Positions 8,493 through 16,906 of a stretch of DNA of 36,697 bases are shown here, piece after piece. The notes beneath the pieces are model-generated. The model ran no database searches. It saw only the letters and a list, made by a program, of their open reading frames with translations, and was not told the DNA's origin. The translations under genes were made by a program, and so were the position numbers. Position 1 is the stretch's first letter; each line of letters starts with the position of its first letter. Source of the DNA: Halothiobacillus sp. (GTDB taxonomy: Bacteria; Pseudomonadota; Gammaproteobacteria; Halothiobacillales; Halothiobacillaceae); NCBI GenBank assembly GCA_024636015.1, contig JAGXHU010000075.1:1-36697 (forward strand), written 5' to 3'.

Positions 8493-9055
8493 CGGCTCCG
8501 CCTCCGGTAACGGGATTGCGCCAGCAGTTGCATGGCCGTTTTTTCAGTACCCGGCGCTTCGGACAAAACGCCCGCCAGCGACGTGCGACGATAACAATGA
8601 CAGAGGGCCACGGCAGCTGCGTCGGCGCCATCAGCGGGGGGATTGACCTGCAGCGACAACAAACGCTTCACCATATGTTGCACCTGAAGTTTATCCGCGC
8701 GCCCCGTACCGACGACGGCCTGCTTGACCACCGCTGGCATGTATTCATGGACCGGCAGACCACGCCGCACAGCGGCGGCAATAGCGGCGCCGCGGGCCTG
8801 GGCCAGCTTGAGCGAGGATTCAGGACTGCGATACATAAAAATCTGTTCGATGGCGAACTCATCCGGCTCATATTGAGCAATAACCTCGTCGACTGCCCCG
8901 AAGATGGCACCGAGCCGCGCTGTGAAGCTGCCGGCCGACTTCAAGGACAAGCTTTCCAAGTGTACAAACTGGGCCGCGCCACGTTCAAAATCAATCACGC
9001 CCAATCCCATCGTGACCGAACCCGGATCAACCCCCAAAACGCGCAAACGCGCCAC
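8489..9055 (-). CDS. ruvC: Crossover junction endodeoxyribonuclease RuvC
   Basis: RuvC resolves Holliday junctions by paired nicks. The catalytic acidic residues are visible: Asp in LGVDPGS, Glu in FAIEQIF, and the Asp pair in the segment PADGADAAAVALCH. I choose the GTG at 9055, which begins VARLRVLGVDPGS and matches the usual RuvC N-terminus. It starts one base after the yebC stop and gives 188 residues. ATG codons at 9088 and 9115 would add 11 or 20 residues but overlap yebC by 32 or 59 bp. The C-terminus (about 15 residues, Arg/Ser rich) is slightly longer than the typical 173-residue protein. Confidence 0.95.
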   Translation of the reverse strand: MARLRVLGVDPGSVTMGLGVIDFERGAAQFVHLESLSLKSAGSFTARLGAIFGAVDEVIAQYEPDEFAIEQIFMYRSPESSLKLAQARGAAIAAAVRRGLPVHEYMPAVVKQAVVGTGRADKLQVQHMVKRLLSLQVNPPADGADAAAVALCHCYRRTSLAGVLSEAPGTEKTAMQLLAQSRYRRRSR

Positions 9056-9056
9056 C

Positions 9057-9797
9057 TTAGACGTAGGCCTCTTCGGGAATTTCTGCATTGTGGAAGACCT
9101 CTTGCACATCATCAAGATCTTCCAACATATCGATCATTTTCACGAGCTTGATCGCCGTATCGCCGTCAACCGGGACATGCACAGCGGCACGCATCGCCAC
9201 TTCGCTGGCTTCCGGCTCAAACCCAGTGGCGATCAGGGCATCCTTAACCGCCACGTACTGATCGGGTGCGGTCAGCACTTCGATGGCACCCTCATCGTCG
9301 ATTTGGACATCATCAGCGCCGGCTTCCAAAGCAGCATCCATCAGGGCATCCTCGGCCAAACCGGGCGGGTAATACAGAACGCCCTGCTTGTTGAAGAGAT
9401 AAGCCACCGAACCGTCGGTGCCCAAGTTACCCCCGTGCTTACTGAAGGCATGCCGCACATCGGCAACGGTACGGGTGCGGTTATCAGTCATGCAGAACAC
9501 CAGCACGGCTGCCCCGCCCGCTCCATAGCCTTCATACAGCACCTCTTCGAACTGCTCGCCATCGCCGGCGCCGATGCCGCGCTTCGCTGCGCGTTCCATC
9601 GTGTCCTTGGGCATATTGGCGCTCAGGGCTTTATCCCAGGCGAGACGCAAGCGGGGGTTCGCAACGGGATCGGCAGATTTACCAATGCGCGCGGCGGCGG
9701 TGATTTCGCGAATGACCTTTGTCCAGATCTTGCCGCGCTTGTTATCCTGACGCGCCTTGCGATGCTTGATGTTTGCCCATTTGCTATGGCCGGCCAT
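9057..9797 (-). CDS. yebC: YebC/PmpR family DNA-binding/translation factor
   Basis: The 246-residue protein begins [14 protein letters not shown], the family hallmark. It also carries [19 protein letters not shown] and the GPGGAAV-like segment [17 protein letters not shown]. YebC proteins were first described as transcription factors. More recent work links family members to translation of proline-rich stretches. A strong ribosome binding site (GAGGAAG) precedes the ATG. It heads the ruv run, as in many proteobacteria (yebC-ruvC-ruvA-ruvB). Confidence 0.96.
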   Translation of the reverse strand: MAGHSKWANIKHRKARQDNKRGKIWTKVIREITAAARIGKSADPVANPRLRLAWDKALSANMPKDTMERAAKRGIGAGDGEQFEEVLYEGYGAGGAAVLVFCMTDNRTRTVADVRHAFSKHGGNLGTDGSVAYLFNKQGVLYYPPGLAEDALMDAALEAGADDVQIDDEGAIEVLTAPDQYVAVKDALIATGFEPEASEVAMRAAVHVPVDGDTAIKLVKMIDMLEDLDDVQEVFHNAEIPEEAYV

Positions 9798-9838
9798 CGA
9801 TTGGCTTCCTCGTTCTGACTGTCAATTCAAGACCCCGC

Positions 9839-9867
9839 ATTCTATCACCGCCCCGACTCGATTCATG
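9839..9867 (-). promoter_or_regulatory. Possible yebC-ruv promoter
   Basis: Minus strand -10 TAGAAT (9839-9844) lies about 40 bp upstream of the yebC ATG. The -35 region (9862-9867, CATGAA) is poor. The 87-bp gap after the MFS gene is the only obvious place for a promoter for the long ruv-tol-que run. Confidence 0.3.
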
Positions 9868-9884
9868 GATGCCATTTAGCGTAT

Positions 9885-11126
9885 TCACTTAGCAAACCCA
9901 CCGGCACCCTCCGAGGCAAAACCCAGCTTCGGAGCCCATTGGAGCCACAGCCCCCACAGGACAGCGGCCAACGCCCATAACACCAGCATCCCCATCGCCA
10001 GCCACGTGAGGTGCGTCGCCAGTTTTGCCACCACGAAGGCCGACACGATGCCCGCCAACCCCATCTGAATAAACCCCTGCAGCGCGGAAGCCAACCCCCG
10101 TTGCGCCGGAATGTAATCCAGGCCCATGAGCGTCAACGCCGGCATCGCGGTGGCCATGCCCATGGCATAGAGCGTAATGGGCGACACCGTCCACCACAGC
10201 GAATCATCCCCGGACACGAACCAGAAACTCTGCGCCAGGTTGTAGATCACCGCCAAGCCCGTCAATACCAGCCCCCAGGTGACGGTTTGCAGGGGCGAGG
10301 CCCGGCGCGACAGGAAATTGCTCACTCGACTACCGAGAATCAGCCCCGTGACCAGGGGCACAAAAAATTTCCAAAAATCCGTGGGCGATTGCCCCAGATG
10401 GTCGATCAACACCGCCGGGGCGGCAGCGATGTACAGAAACAACCCAGAAAACAACAAAGCGAACACCAGCGTCAGTCCGATAAATGGCGCGTGGGTCAGG
10501 GCGCGCCCATAACTTTTCAGAACGAAAATTAGTGCGAGCGGCTGGCGATTATGTTCGCCAACCGTTTCCGGCATGAACCGGGCCACCCCGACGATCAACA
10601 GCAGCGCAAAGCCGGCCAAAAACCAAAATACCGACCGCCAGCCAAAAACCACCTCGAGGGCGCCCCCCACAATCGGTGCCACTGCTGGGGCGGCGGCGAA
10701 CACCAGCATGACATTGGACATGACCCGCTGCGCCGTGGCCCCTTGGAAAAGGTCGCGCACCAAGGCACGCCCAATGACGACCCCCGCCCCAGCAGCAATA
10801 CCCTGCCCGATCCGGGCATAAATCAACTCAGACAAACTCTGGGCTAACGCGGCGCCCACGGAAGCCAGTGCGTAGACAAATAGAGCGATCAGCACGGTGC
10901 GCTTTCGGCCGAAGGTATCCGAAAGCGGGCCGTGCACCAACATCAAGCCCCCAAAAAACCAGAGATAGATGCTCAGGGTCTGCTGCATGGCCGCTCCATC
11001 CACCCCGAATTCCTGCGCAATGGTCGGAAAGGAGGGCAGATAGGCGTCTACAGTGAAGGGTGCGAGCATCAGCAGGCTGGCCACCAAGGGAACGATCAGC
11101 AGCGCCCGCGGTGCGGGCGTGTTCAT
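9885..11126 (-). CDS. Bcr/CflA family multidrug efflux transporter (MFS)
   Basis: A 413-residue inner-membrane protein with about 12 predicted transmembrane helices. The loop 2-3 motif A is [14 protein letters not shown] (about residues 62-75). The motif-C-like antiporter stretch [15 protein letters not shown] is near 150. The N-terminus ([31 protein letters not shown]) is characteristic of the Bcr/CflA proton-drug antiporters. The start ATG overlaps the stop of the upstream amidotransferase (ATGA). The substrate cannot be deduced. I see no regulator gene beside it. Confidence 0.92.
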   Translation of the reverse strand: MNTPAPRALLIVPLVASLLMLAPFTVDAYLPSFPTIAQEFGVDGAAMQQTLSIYLWFFGGLMLVHGPLSDTFGRKRTVLIALFVYALASVGAALAQSLSELIYARIGQGIAAGAGVVIGRALVRDLFQGATAQRVMSNVMLVFAAAPAVAPIVGGALEVVFGWRSVFWFLAGFALLLIVGVARFMPETVGEHNRQPLALIFVLKSYGRALTHAPFIGLTLVFALLFSGLFLYIAAAPAVLIDHLGQSPTDFWKFFVPLVTGLILGSRVSNFLSRRASPLQTVTWGLVLTGLAVIYNLAQSFWFVSGDDSLWWTVSPITLYAMGMATAMPALTLMGLDYIPAQRGLASALQGFIQMGLAGIVSAFVVAKLATHLTWLAMGMLVLWALAAVLWGLWLQWAPKLGFASEGAGGFAK

Positions 11127-11731
11127 GCGTGGGTCGGCTGGCGTACGGCCGAACGATAGCTCAGAAAGGTTTTCAGCTGCTGGTGGCCGTGCTCAGTCAG
11201 AATCGACTCGGGGTGGAACTGCACCCCCTCCACCACAAACTCACGATGCTGCAGGCCCATGATTTCATCGAAGGCGCCATCCTCGTACTGAGTCCAAGCC
11301 GTCACTTCCAGCACATCCGGCAGGTTTCCCCGCGCGACCACCAGCGAATGGTATCGGGTGGCGTCGAATGGATTCGGCAATCCGGCAAACACCCCCGACC
11401 CATCATGGAAAATCGGGGAGACCTTGCCGTGCATCACCATCCTTGCCCGGATGACCTCGCCCCCGAACGCCTGGCCAATGGCCTGATGCCCGAGGCAGAC
11501 ACCTAAAATCGGAATCTTGCCCGCAAAGCGGCGAATCACATCCAGTGAAATGCCCGCTTCGTTGGGTGAGCAGGGTCCCGGTGAGATCACGATATGCGAC
11601 GGCGCACGCTCGGTGATTTCCGCAACCGTCACCTGATCGTTGCGCGCCACCCAGACTTCCTCACCCAACTCGCCGAGGTATTGCACCAGGTTGAAGGTAA
11701 ACGAGTCGTAGTTATCGAGCATGAGTACCAT
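11123..11731 (-). CDS. Anthranilate/aminodeoxychorismate synthase component II (glutamine amidotransferase)
   Basis: A class I glutamine amidotransferase of 202 residues that hydrolyses glutamine to supply ammonia to a chorismate-binding partner. It starts [14 protein letters not shown], characteristic of TrpG/PabA. The catalytic triad is Cys79 (GVCLGHQ), His173 and Glu175 (QFHPES). A ribosome binding site (AGGAA) lies about 9 nt upstream of the first ATG. Neither trpE/trpD/trpC nor pabB is adjacent, so sequence alone does not separate TrpG from PabA. The protein may serve both pathways. It is translationally coupled to an MFS exporter, which is not a classic partner. Confidence 0.92.
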   Translation of the reverse strand: MVLMLDNYDSFTFNLVQYLGELGEEVWVARNDQVTVAEITERAPSHIVISPGPCSPNEAGISLDVIRRFAGKIPILGVCLGHQAIGQAFGGEVIRARMVMHGKVSPIFHDGSGVFAGLPNPFDATRYHSLVVARGNLPDVLEVTAWTQYEDGAFDEIMGLQHREFVVEGVQFHPESILTEHGHQQLKTFLSYRSAVRQPTHA

Positions 11732-11826
11732 GGCTAAACATTCCTAAAAACTGATCCATAAACTGTACGGATTAACGATCATTGAGCAAGTGCATTATGC
11801 GCGAACATACCGATGACGGGACCGAT

Positions 11827-12636
11827 TCAAAGCCCGGCAATGACGGCAATGTCATGGATCGAAATCGGCAATACCGCGCCATACGCAATGAAAGGGGGAT
11901 TCAGAACGGACTCACCCCGGTTGTATTTCAAACGTACGCCCTGCAAATCCACCAACCGACCACCCGCCGCCTCCAGAATGCATTGCGATGCCGCCGTATC
12001 CCATTCGGAGGTGGGGCCGAAACGTGGATAGAGATCCGCCGCGGCCTCGGCGACAAGACAGGTTTTCAGTGCGCTGCCGCAGCGCACGACGACCGGATCG
12101 CCCAAGGCATCAATCAGTGCCTGCTCTCGACCACTCAAGTGGGAACGGCTCAAGGCTAGCGTCACGGGCGCGTCTAGCGCACCACGAACTCGAATCGACT
12201 GGGCCTGCCCCTCGATGAATCGCCAGCTCCCCACGCCCAGAACCCCGGCATAGTCCAACCCGGTCGCCGGGGCGTAGACGACACCCAGCACCGATTGGTT
12301 CTGGTCGATCAGGGCAATATTGACGGAAAACTCCCCATTGCGTTTGATGAACTCACGCGTGCCGTCGAGCGGATCGACTAGCCAGTAACGTGTCCATTTT
12401 TGCCGAACCGACCAGTCGGGCAACCCGCCTTCCTCGGTCAATATGGGGATATCCGGAGTCAACGCCTCCAAGCCCGCCACAATCACTCGATGCGCGGCCA
12501 AATCTGCCTCGGTCACTGGAGAGTTGTCCGATTTCTGCGTAACCGTGAAGTCCTCGGCATACACCTGCATGATGGCATGCCCGGCCCGGTGGGCCAGATC
12601 ACGGACAGGATCAACCCATTTCAGCCACTCACTCAT
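11827..12636 (-). CDS. cysQ: 3'(2'),5'-bisphosphate nucleotidase CysQ
   Basis: CysQ dephosphorylates 3'-phosphoadenosine 5'-phosphate (PAP), the by-product of PAPS reduction in sulfate assimilation. The start is the ATG at 12636, preceded by GGAG at good spacing, giving 269 residues. The open frame runs further upstream, but only through the nudE coding region. Inositol-monophosphatase-fold metal ligands are present: Glu68-Glu69 (LTEEGG), DPLDGT at 88-93, and the C-terminal WDTAA motif. The start overlaps the nudE stop by 8 bp. The nudE-cysQ pairing is common in gammaproteobacteria. Confidence 0.96.
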   Translation of the reverse strand: MSEWLKWVDPVRDLAHRAGHAIMQVYAEDFTVTQKSDNSPVTEADLAAHRVIVAGLEALTPDIPILTEEGGLPDWSVRQKWTRYWLVDPLDGTREFIKRNGEFSVNIALIDQNQSVLGVVYAPATGLDYAGVLGVGSWRFIEGQAQSIRVRGALDAPVTLALSRSHLSGREQALIDALGDPVVVRCGSALKTCLVAEAAADLYPRFGPTSEWDTAASQCILEAAGGRLVDLQGVRLKYNRGESVLNPPFIAYGAVLPISIHDIAVIAGL

Positions 12637-13225
12637 GAATATTCTCCTTGGCATGAATCGTCCAGGTCGGACCAGAAGGGGTCGCCAAACAGGCCCGCGC
12701 CATATATAGCGCAGCAATGGAGCGCGCTTCACTGCAATGACCTTCAAGCGCCAGTCTATCGATATCCGCCAGCGGCCAGAGCACGACATCCATAGGCTCC
12801 GGTTCGTCCCCGGCCAGGCGTGCGGAATAGAGATCAGTGACAATCACCACGTGGGTGCGCTGCCCTGAATAGGTGGGTGCCGACGTCAGTTCAGCCAAAT
12901 AGGCGAGCCGTTCGGCGCCAAACCCAGCCTCCTCCATCAACTCACGGTTGGCGGCAATCAGACAAGCTTCCCCGTCTTCGATCCGCCCCTTAGGCAGACC
13001 CAACTCGTACCGCTCGGTACCGCAAGCGTACTCACGGATCAGGACAACTTCCTGCTGAGGGGTAATGGGCACGACGAGCACAGCGCCCGCTGCATTGCCT
13101 TTGAGCCGTTCGAAAACCATCTCAACCCCGTTGGAAAAACACAGATCAACGGCTTCGATTTCGAACAATCGGCTCGTCGCGATCGTGCGGACATTGAGTA
13201 TTTTCGGGGGCGATTCAAGCGACAT
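12629..13225 (-). CDS. nudE: ADP compounds hydrolase NudE (Nudix)
   Basis: NudE hydrolyses ADP-ribose, NADH, Ap3A and similar ADP-linked nucleotides. The 198-residue protein carries the Nudix box with Gly80, Glu86, Arg94-Glu95 and Glu98-Glu99 (G-x5-E-x7-RE-x2-EE). The flanking sequence is very NudE-like: PPKILNVRTIATSRLFEIEA at the start, GTERYELGLPKG before the box, and GDEPEPMDVVLWPL after it. The ATG lacks an obvious strong ribosome binding site. cysQ overlaps its end. Transcription is probably from the -10 element at 13322-13327. Confidence 0.96.
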   Translation of the reverse strand: MSLESPPKILNVRTIATSRLFEIEAVDLCFSNGVEMVFERLKGNAAGAVLVVPITPQQEVVLIREYACGTERYELGLPKGRIEDGEACLIAANRELMEEAGFGAERLAYLAELTSAPTYSGQRTHVVIVTDLYSARLAGDEPEPMDVVLWPLADIDRLALEGHCSEARSIAALYMARACLATPSGPTWTIHAKENIHE

Positions 13226-13321
13226 GGATTCGACTCAGCGCGACTGCAGTAATTCAAGTAGGAACCGTTTCCGCCCGAAAACCAACCAGGTGCGGGAAGC
13301 TGAACAGCTCTAAGAAACGAC

Positions 13322-13327
13322 AGTATA
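13322..13327 (-). promoter_or_regulatory. Possible nudE-cysQ promoter (-10)
   Basis: The minus strand reads TATACT about 95 bp upstream of nudE, a good -10 element. No good -35 lies 16-18 bp upstream of it. The interval from 13226 up to the btuB promoter holds no gene. A small hairpin (CGGGG 13379-13383 / CCCCG 13392-13396) lies within it. Confidence 0.35.
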
Positions 13328-13468
13328 CCGACTCCACTCGCCAAAACGGTCACCGCCCGCACAATCGATGGATAGCGTCCGGGGCCTCACACCCCGTTGA
13401 TGTTCGGTAGTAAAACCCTGATTCAGCGGGCTCATTCATAGCATGACAAAAAAACATCGCCCCCCCTC

Positions 13469-13496
13469 TTGACCCGGTGAGCGAGTGGGGCACAAT
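13469..13496 (+). promoter_or_regulatory. Promoter of the cobalamin riboswitch-btuB transcript
   Basis: -35 TTGACC (13469-13474), 16-nt spacer, -10 CACAAT (13491-13496). Transcription would start near 13503, at the beginning of the riboswitch aptamer. Confidence 0.6.
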
Positions 13497-13507
13497 GCGC
13501 GCCTAGT

Positions 13508-13636
13508 ACTCAAGGTGTCCATCGCCCTGCGCGCATGGATGAAACTGGGAAGCGGGTCCGCATGTTAATGCCAAGCCCGCGCTGCCCCCGCAACGGTAGA
13601 CGTCGATATTCCGACGTGAGCCCGGAGACCGGCCTT
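13508..13636 (+). promoter_or_regulatory. Cobalamin (AdoCbl) riboswitch
   Basis: All the sequence landmarks of the B12 aptamer are in order. A P2-type stem pairs TCCAT (13518-13522) with ATGGA (13535-13539). Then come ACTGGGAAGCGGG (13544-13556), AATGCCAAGCCCG (13567-13579) and the core GCTGCCCCCGCAACGGTA (13581-13598). A variable hairpin with CGACGT follows, then the B12-box-like AGCCCGGAGACCGGCC (13619-13634). It lies directly upstream of btuB, whose product imports the ligand, so vitamin B12 should repress expression. No T-tract terminator follows, so control is more likely at translation initiation. Confidence 0.93.
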
Positions 13637-13651
13637 GAGTGTTTTCCATCT

Positions 13652-13670
13652 GGTGCGCGGAGGGCGCACC
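13652..13670 (+). promoter_or_regulatory. Hairpin in the riboswitch expression platform
   Basis: GGTGCGC (13652-13658) pairs with GCGCACC (13664-13670) around a GGAGG loop. It lies between the aptamer and the btuB ATG. No T run follows, so it is not an intrinsic terminator. The Shine-Dalgarno-like loop is about 29 nt from the ATG, too far to act directly as the binding site. Its role in switching is unproven. Confidence 0.4.
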
Positions 13671-13692
13671 TTGATCGCGAGCAACTTCTCTC

Positions 13693-15540
13693 ATGTCCTC
13701 TCTATTACCCCGGCACCCGCATCGGGTCGCACTGGCCTGTCTGGCCGCCCTGTCTCTGCCCGTTTCAGCCCAGGCCACTGCGCTCCAATCAGGCCTCGCG
13801 CCCATGCCCCCCAGCACCCTGCCCACCATCAACATCACGGCCACTCATGATGCGCCCGTGGCCTTTGCCGGCGTGCCGAGCACCACGATCACCCGTGCAC
13901 AGATCGATCGGCTACAGGCGACGTCCGTACTGGATCTGTTGTCGAACACTGCCGGCCTGAATCTGGTCAATCTGGGTGGTCCGGGCAAGCTCACGAATGT
14001 CTCGATCTGGGGCGCTAACCCCAGCCAGACTCTGGTACTGGTTGACGGTGTGCGGATTGGTTCGCTGACCGCAGGCCAGGCCTACCTCGAAAACCTCCCC
14101 GTTGCCATGATCGATCATATCGACATCATCCGCGGGCCACGCTCCGGGCAATATGGCGCCGACGCCATGGGCGGTGTGATTCAAATCTTTACCCGACAGG
14201 GCCAGCAGGGTCTCCACCCCAGCTTCAGTATCGGCGGTGGATCGCGGGACAGTCTGTCTTCATCAGCCAACCTATCCGGCGGTAGCGATCATGTAGACTT
14301 TTCGTTGGGTGTCTCGCATCAGCAGACCGGTGGTTTCAACAGTTATACGGATAAGACTGGGTCCCCCTATGCCACCGTCGAACCCGATCAGGATGGGTAT
14401 CACAACAATTCGGCTCAGGGTCGGATTGGTTATCATGCCGACAATGGGGCGCGTATTGATGCGCATTGGCTCGGCAGTAATGCTTGGACGGATTTTGACG
14501 GTAGTTTCCAGAACCAGTCCCGTGATCGTCAGCAGGTTTTCGGGGTGGATGGTGCACTCATGAAGCTAGGCCCTTGGCAACTCCGGGGCGGTGTGGGACG
14601 CAGTATCGACCTTCTGAGCAGCTATGAAAACGGGGTGTTTGCCTCAGAGTTCGACAGTCATCGTGATACAGCCAATCTTGCCAACGATTTCTCAATTGGC
14701 AACGGCCTGTTGACCCTGGGCGCTGATCAAACAAGAGATCATGTGGATAGCAGCACGCAATACACAATCGCCGACCGACGCAACAATGGGCTCTTTGCAC
14801 AGTACGTCGACCATCTCGGTCCTGTTTCACTCCAGGCTGCACTTCGGCACGATCGTAACAGCCAGTTTGGTAGCGCCAATACCGGTTCACTGGATCTCAG
14901 CTGGCAACTGGTACCGTCCTGGGCGCTTACGGCAGGTTATGGCACGGGGTTCCGCGCACCCAGCTTCAATGATCTTTATTATCCCGGTTACAGCAATCCG
15001 AACCTGCAGCCCGAACGGTCACATACCGCGCGGCTGGGCACAAACTGGACCATGGGCCCGTGGACAAGCTCGGTGACGGGTTTCCGCACCCGCAGCCAAG
15101 ACCTGATTACGCTCGATGCCAACTATATCCCGCAAAACGTCAGTCGCGCAGAGGTCGTCGGCGCAGAATGGCAACTTGGCTGGCACACATCCGGCTGGAT
15201 CGTGAATGCCAGCAGCACCTGGCTATCGACCCAAAACCTGGATACTGGCACCAGCCTGCCTCGGCAACCCAAGTGGAGCGGCCGCTTGGACCTGGACAAG
15301 CAGATCGGACTCTGGGATACGGGGCTCACGATACGTGGGCAGTCACATACTCATGAAGTGAATGCCACGCAAATCAACAATGGCTTTGCCACCGCCGATC
15401 TTCGTCTCAGCTACCAGTTCGCCCCGAACTGGCACGCAGAGGCAAAGGTTATGAATATCACCAACCGTGCCTACCAAACCGCCTATGGGTACAATCAGGC
15501 TGGTCGTGGCGGCTTTCTGACCATCCGGTACGGTCGCTAA
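13693..15540 (+). CDS. btuB: TonB-dependent vitamin B12 outer-membrane receptor BtuB
   Basis: A 615-residue outer-membrane receptor that takes up cobalamin using TonB energy. It has a signal peptide (cleavage near SAQATA, about residue 29) and a TonB-box-like segment LPTINITATH. The plug domain (about 50-170) includes VLVDGVRIGS and IDIIRGPRSGQYGADAMGG. A 22-strand barrel ends in GGFLTIRYGR, with the aromatic/Arg terminal strand typical of outer-membrane proteins. Substrate assignment rests on the cobalamin riboswitch upstream and overall BtuB resemblance. The ribosome binding site is weak, and an in-frame TGA at 13672 excludes longer starts. A strong terminator follows. Confidence 0.94.
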   Translation: MSSLLPRHPHRVALACLAALSLPVSAQATALQSGLAPMPPSTLPTINITATHDAPVAFAGVPSTTITRAQIDRLQATSVLDLLSNTAGLNLVNLGGPGKLTNVSIWGANPSQTLVLVDGVRIGSLTAGQAYLENLPVAMIDHIDIIRGPRSGQYGADAMGGVIQIFTRQGQQGLHPSFSIGGGSRDSLSSSANLSGGSDHVDFSLGVSHQQTGGFNSYTDKTGSPYATVEPDQDGYHNNSAQGRIGYHADNGARIDAHWLGSNAWTDFDGSFQNQSRDRQQVFGVDGALMKLGPWQLRGGVGRSIDLLSSYENGVFASEFDSHRDTANLANDFSIGNGLLTLGADQTRDHVDSSTQYTIADRRNNGLFAQYVDHLGPVSLQAALRHDRNSQFGSANTGSLDLSWQLVPSWALTAGYGTGFRAPSFNDLYYPGYSNPNLQPERSHTARLGTNWTMGPWTSSVTGFRTRSQDLITLDANYIPQNVSRAEVVGAEWQLGWHTSGWIVNASSTWLSTQNLDTGTSLPRQPKWSGRLDLDKQIGLWDTGLTIRGQSHTHEVNATQINNGFATADLRLSYQFAPNWHAEAKVMNITNRAYQTAYGYNQAGRGGFLTIRYGR

Positions 15541-15550
15541 GCCTCCTGGG

Positions 15551-15582
15551 CGGCTGTCGGCGCCGACCGACAGCCGTTTTTT
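15551..15582 (+). terminator. Rho-independent terminator of btuB
   Basis: A perfect 10-bp stem CGGCTGTCGG (15551-15560) / CCGACAGCCG (15567-15576) with a 6-nt loop is followed by TTTTTT. It lies 10 bp after the btuB stop. Confidence 0.9.
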
Positions 15583-15609
15583 GTCGAGACTCGGTAAGGG
15601 CACTATACT
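15581..15609 (+). promoter_or_regulatory. Promoter of the btuM-like gene
   Basis: -35 TTGTCG (15581-15586), 17-nt spacer, -10 TATACT (15604-15609). The -35 overlaps the last Ts of the btuB terminator. The downstream gene therefore has its own start of transcription rather than depending on the riboswitch. Confidence 0.6.
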
Positions 15610-15658
15610 GGCACTCGTACCTACTCCAGCGTCACCTCACTTTTTCTGGGATTTCTTC

Positions 15659-16303
15659 ATGTCTTTTCGCTTCTCGGATTTGATGACCGGTCCACATACC
15701 CGAACCCCTCGTTTTACGTTGGGGCTGTTCATTGCACTTGCCCTGTCCATGGTCGCCACGCGAAATCATCACTTCAGCACCGCGCTACACCTTGCCGACA
15801 CATCTTGGGCGGTATTTTTGTTAGCTGGCCTGTATCTGCGCCCACGGTGGATGCTTCTTACCCTGCTGGGCTTGGCGGTCGCCGTCGATTTGTTTGCGGT
15901 ATGGCAGGATGGGTTGGTGATGTCCGGCTGCTTTTCCCCCGCGTATCCTGGGTTACTGCTCGCCTATGGGGCGCTATGGGGCGCCGGACGACTCGCACAC
16001 AGCGGATGGGCCTCGACCCAAGAACGGAGTCACCCGTGGATGCAACTCCTGACCTTGGTCGGCTGGACGATCGCCGGCGTGCTGACCGCCTTCGTGATCT
16101 CCAATCTCACCTTCTGGGGATTTTCTGGTCATTTCGGACTCATGCCGCTGACTGAATATGTCAGCCGCGTCATTGGATATGCCCGAGGTTATCTGACAAC
16201 GACACTACTCTATGTATTTGTCGCCCTGGGTGGGATTATCGGCTGGTCCGCGGCCGTGACACCACGACGGACCATCACTGATAGAGCAGGTGAATCGGCT
16301 TAA
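15659..16303 (+). CDS. btuM: BtuM-like solitary cobalamin transporter (ECF S-component family)
   Basis: A 214-residue membrane protein with about six hydrophobic helices. Its position right after the riboswitch-controlled btuB suggests cobalamin transport across the inner membrane. The BtuM family of proteobacteria works as an S-component without dedicated ECF ATPases. In the Thiobacillus denitrificans protein a cysteine (Cys80, as I recall) binds the cobalt of cobalamin. This protein has exactly one cysteine, Cys91, in the segment SGCFSPAYPGLL, at a comparable place between helices. I start it at the ATG at 15659. A TTG at 15581 would lie in the terminator T-run and before the promoter. The family assignment is an inference from context plus the single Cys. 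Confidence 0.72.
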   Translation: MSFRFSDLMTGPHTRTPRFTLGLFIALALSMVATRNHHFSTALHLADTSWAVFLLAGLYLRPRWMLLTLLGLAVAVDLFAVWQDGLVMSGCFSPAYPGLLLAYGALWGAGRLAHSGWASTQERSHPWMQLLTLVGWTIAGVLTAFVISNLTFWGFSGHFGLMPLTEYVSRVIGYARGYLTTTLLYVFVALGGIIGWSAAVTPRRTITDRAGESA

Positions 16304-16306
16304 ACG

Positions 16307-16332
16307 CCGGCCGCCAGAAAAGCGCCGGTTTT
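16307..16332 (+). terminator. Terminator between btuM and the chpC end (convergent)
   Basis: CCGG (16307-16310) plus CGC (16312-16314) pair with GCG (16322-16324) plus CCGG (16325-16328) around one bulged C, followed by TTTT. The hairpin lies between two convergent genes. It could also serve the minus strand, though the T-run there is weaker. Confidence 0.5.
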
Positions 16333-16348
16333 ACGGAGCGCTGATCCG

Positions 16349-16906
16349 TTATTGCGCAGGTGGCGCAAACTCTTGCTCAAACCGCAAACGCATCTCATCG
16401 ATACGCAGCTCCAGGCCCCGCACATCCGGGATGGCGATGCGCCGATCGCCCAGCAGGGCGGTCATCCCCCAGATACTGCCATCACCCAGACTTTCCTCGG
16501 AGAAACTTTCTCCGGTCACTTCCTCTGAGCGGGGAACGCCCGATAGGAGGATGGCGTAGTACGGCAGGGCAATATCCGGATTGGTTCCGTACATTACCGC
16601 ACACCGCACGCGCTGCCCGATGGTGGGCAAGGGCTCATTAAGCATCGCCTCCAAGCTCACCAGGGGAACTCGCTGTGCACGCCAATCCACCATGGCTGCA
16701 TCGAGGCGACTCAGGTGCGTTTCGCCCTCGGGCAACATCACCTCGTTGATTTCCGCAATCAGGCCATAAGGGACAATGACCTCCAGGTTGGCAACCTGTG
16801 TCGGCAAGCGCACGATCCGGGCTCGCGCCCCAAATGAGGGCGCAGCCGGTGACTGACCTTCAGGCTGATCGAGCTGGCCTTGTGCTGCCTGATCCAAAGT
16901 ACTCAT
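16349..16906 (-). CDS. chpC: CheW-like chemotaxis protein ChpC
   Basis: A 185-residue CheW-domain protein, presumed adaptor between receptor and kinase in the pilus chemosensory system. It has the CheW-like pattern VIVPYGLIAEINEV, then WRAQRVPLVSLEAML, and a C-terminal IWGMTALLGDRRIAIPDV segment. The first 25 residues are a Gln/Pro-rich tail. Its ATG overlaps the chpA stop (ATGA). The position after chpA corresponds to chpC in Pseudomonas aeruginosa, except that chpB (a CheB methylesterase) is absent here. Confidence 0.85.
   Translation of the reverse strand: MSTLDQAAQGQLDQPEGQSPAAPSFGARARIVRLPTQVANLEVIVPYGLIAEINEVMLPEGETHLSRLDAAMVDWRAQRVPLVSLEAMLNEPLPTIGQRVRCAVMYGTNPDIALPYYAILLSGVPRSEEVTGESFSEESLGDGSIWGMTALLGDRRIAIPDVRGLELRIDEMRLRFEQEFAPPAQ

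Noticed and set aside
12637..12843. Upstream extension of cysQ (about 69 residues)
   Set aside because: It lies wholly inside nudE in another frame. The ATG at 12636 has a good GGAG and begins the family-like sequence.
15581..15658. Longer btuM-like start at TTG 15581
   Set aside because: It lies in the btuB terminator T-run and upstream of the likely transcription start.
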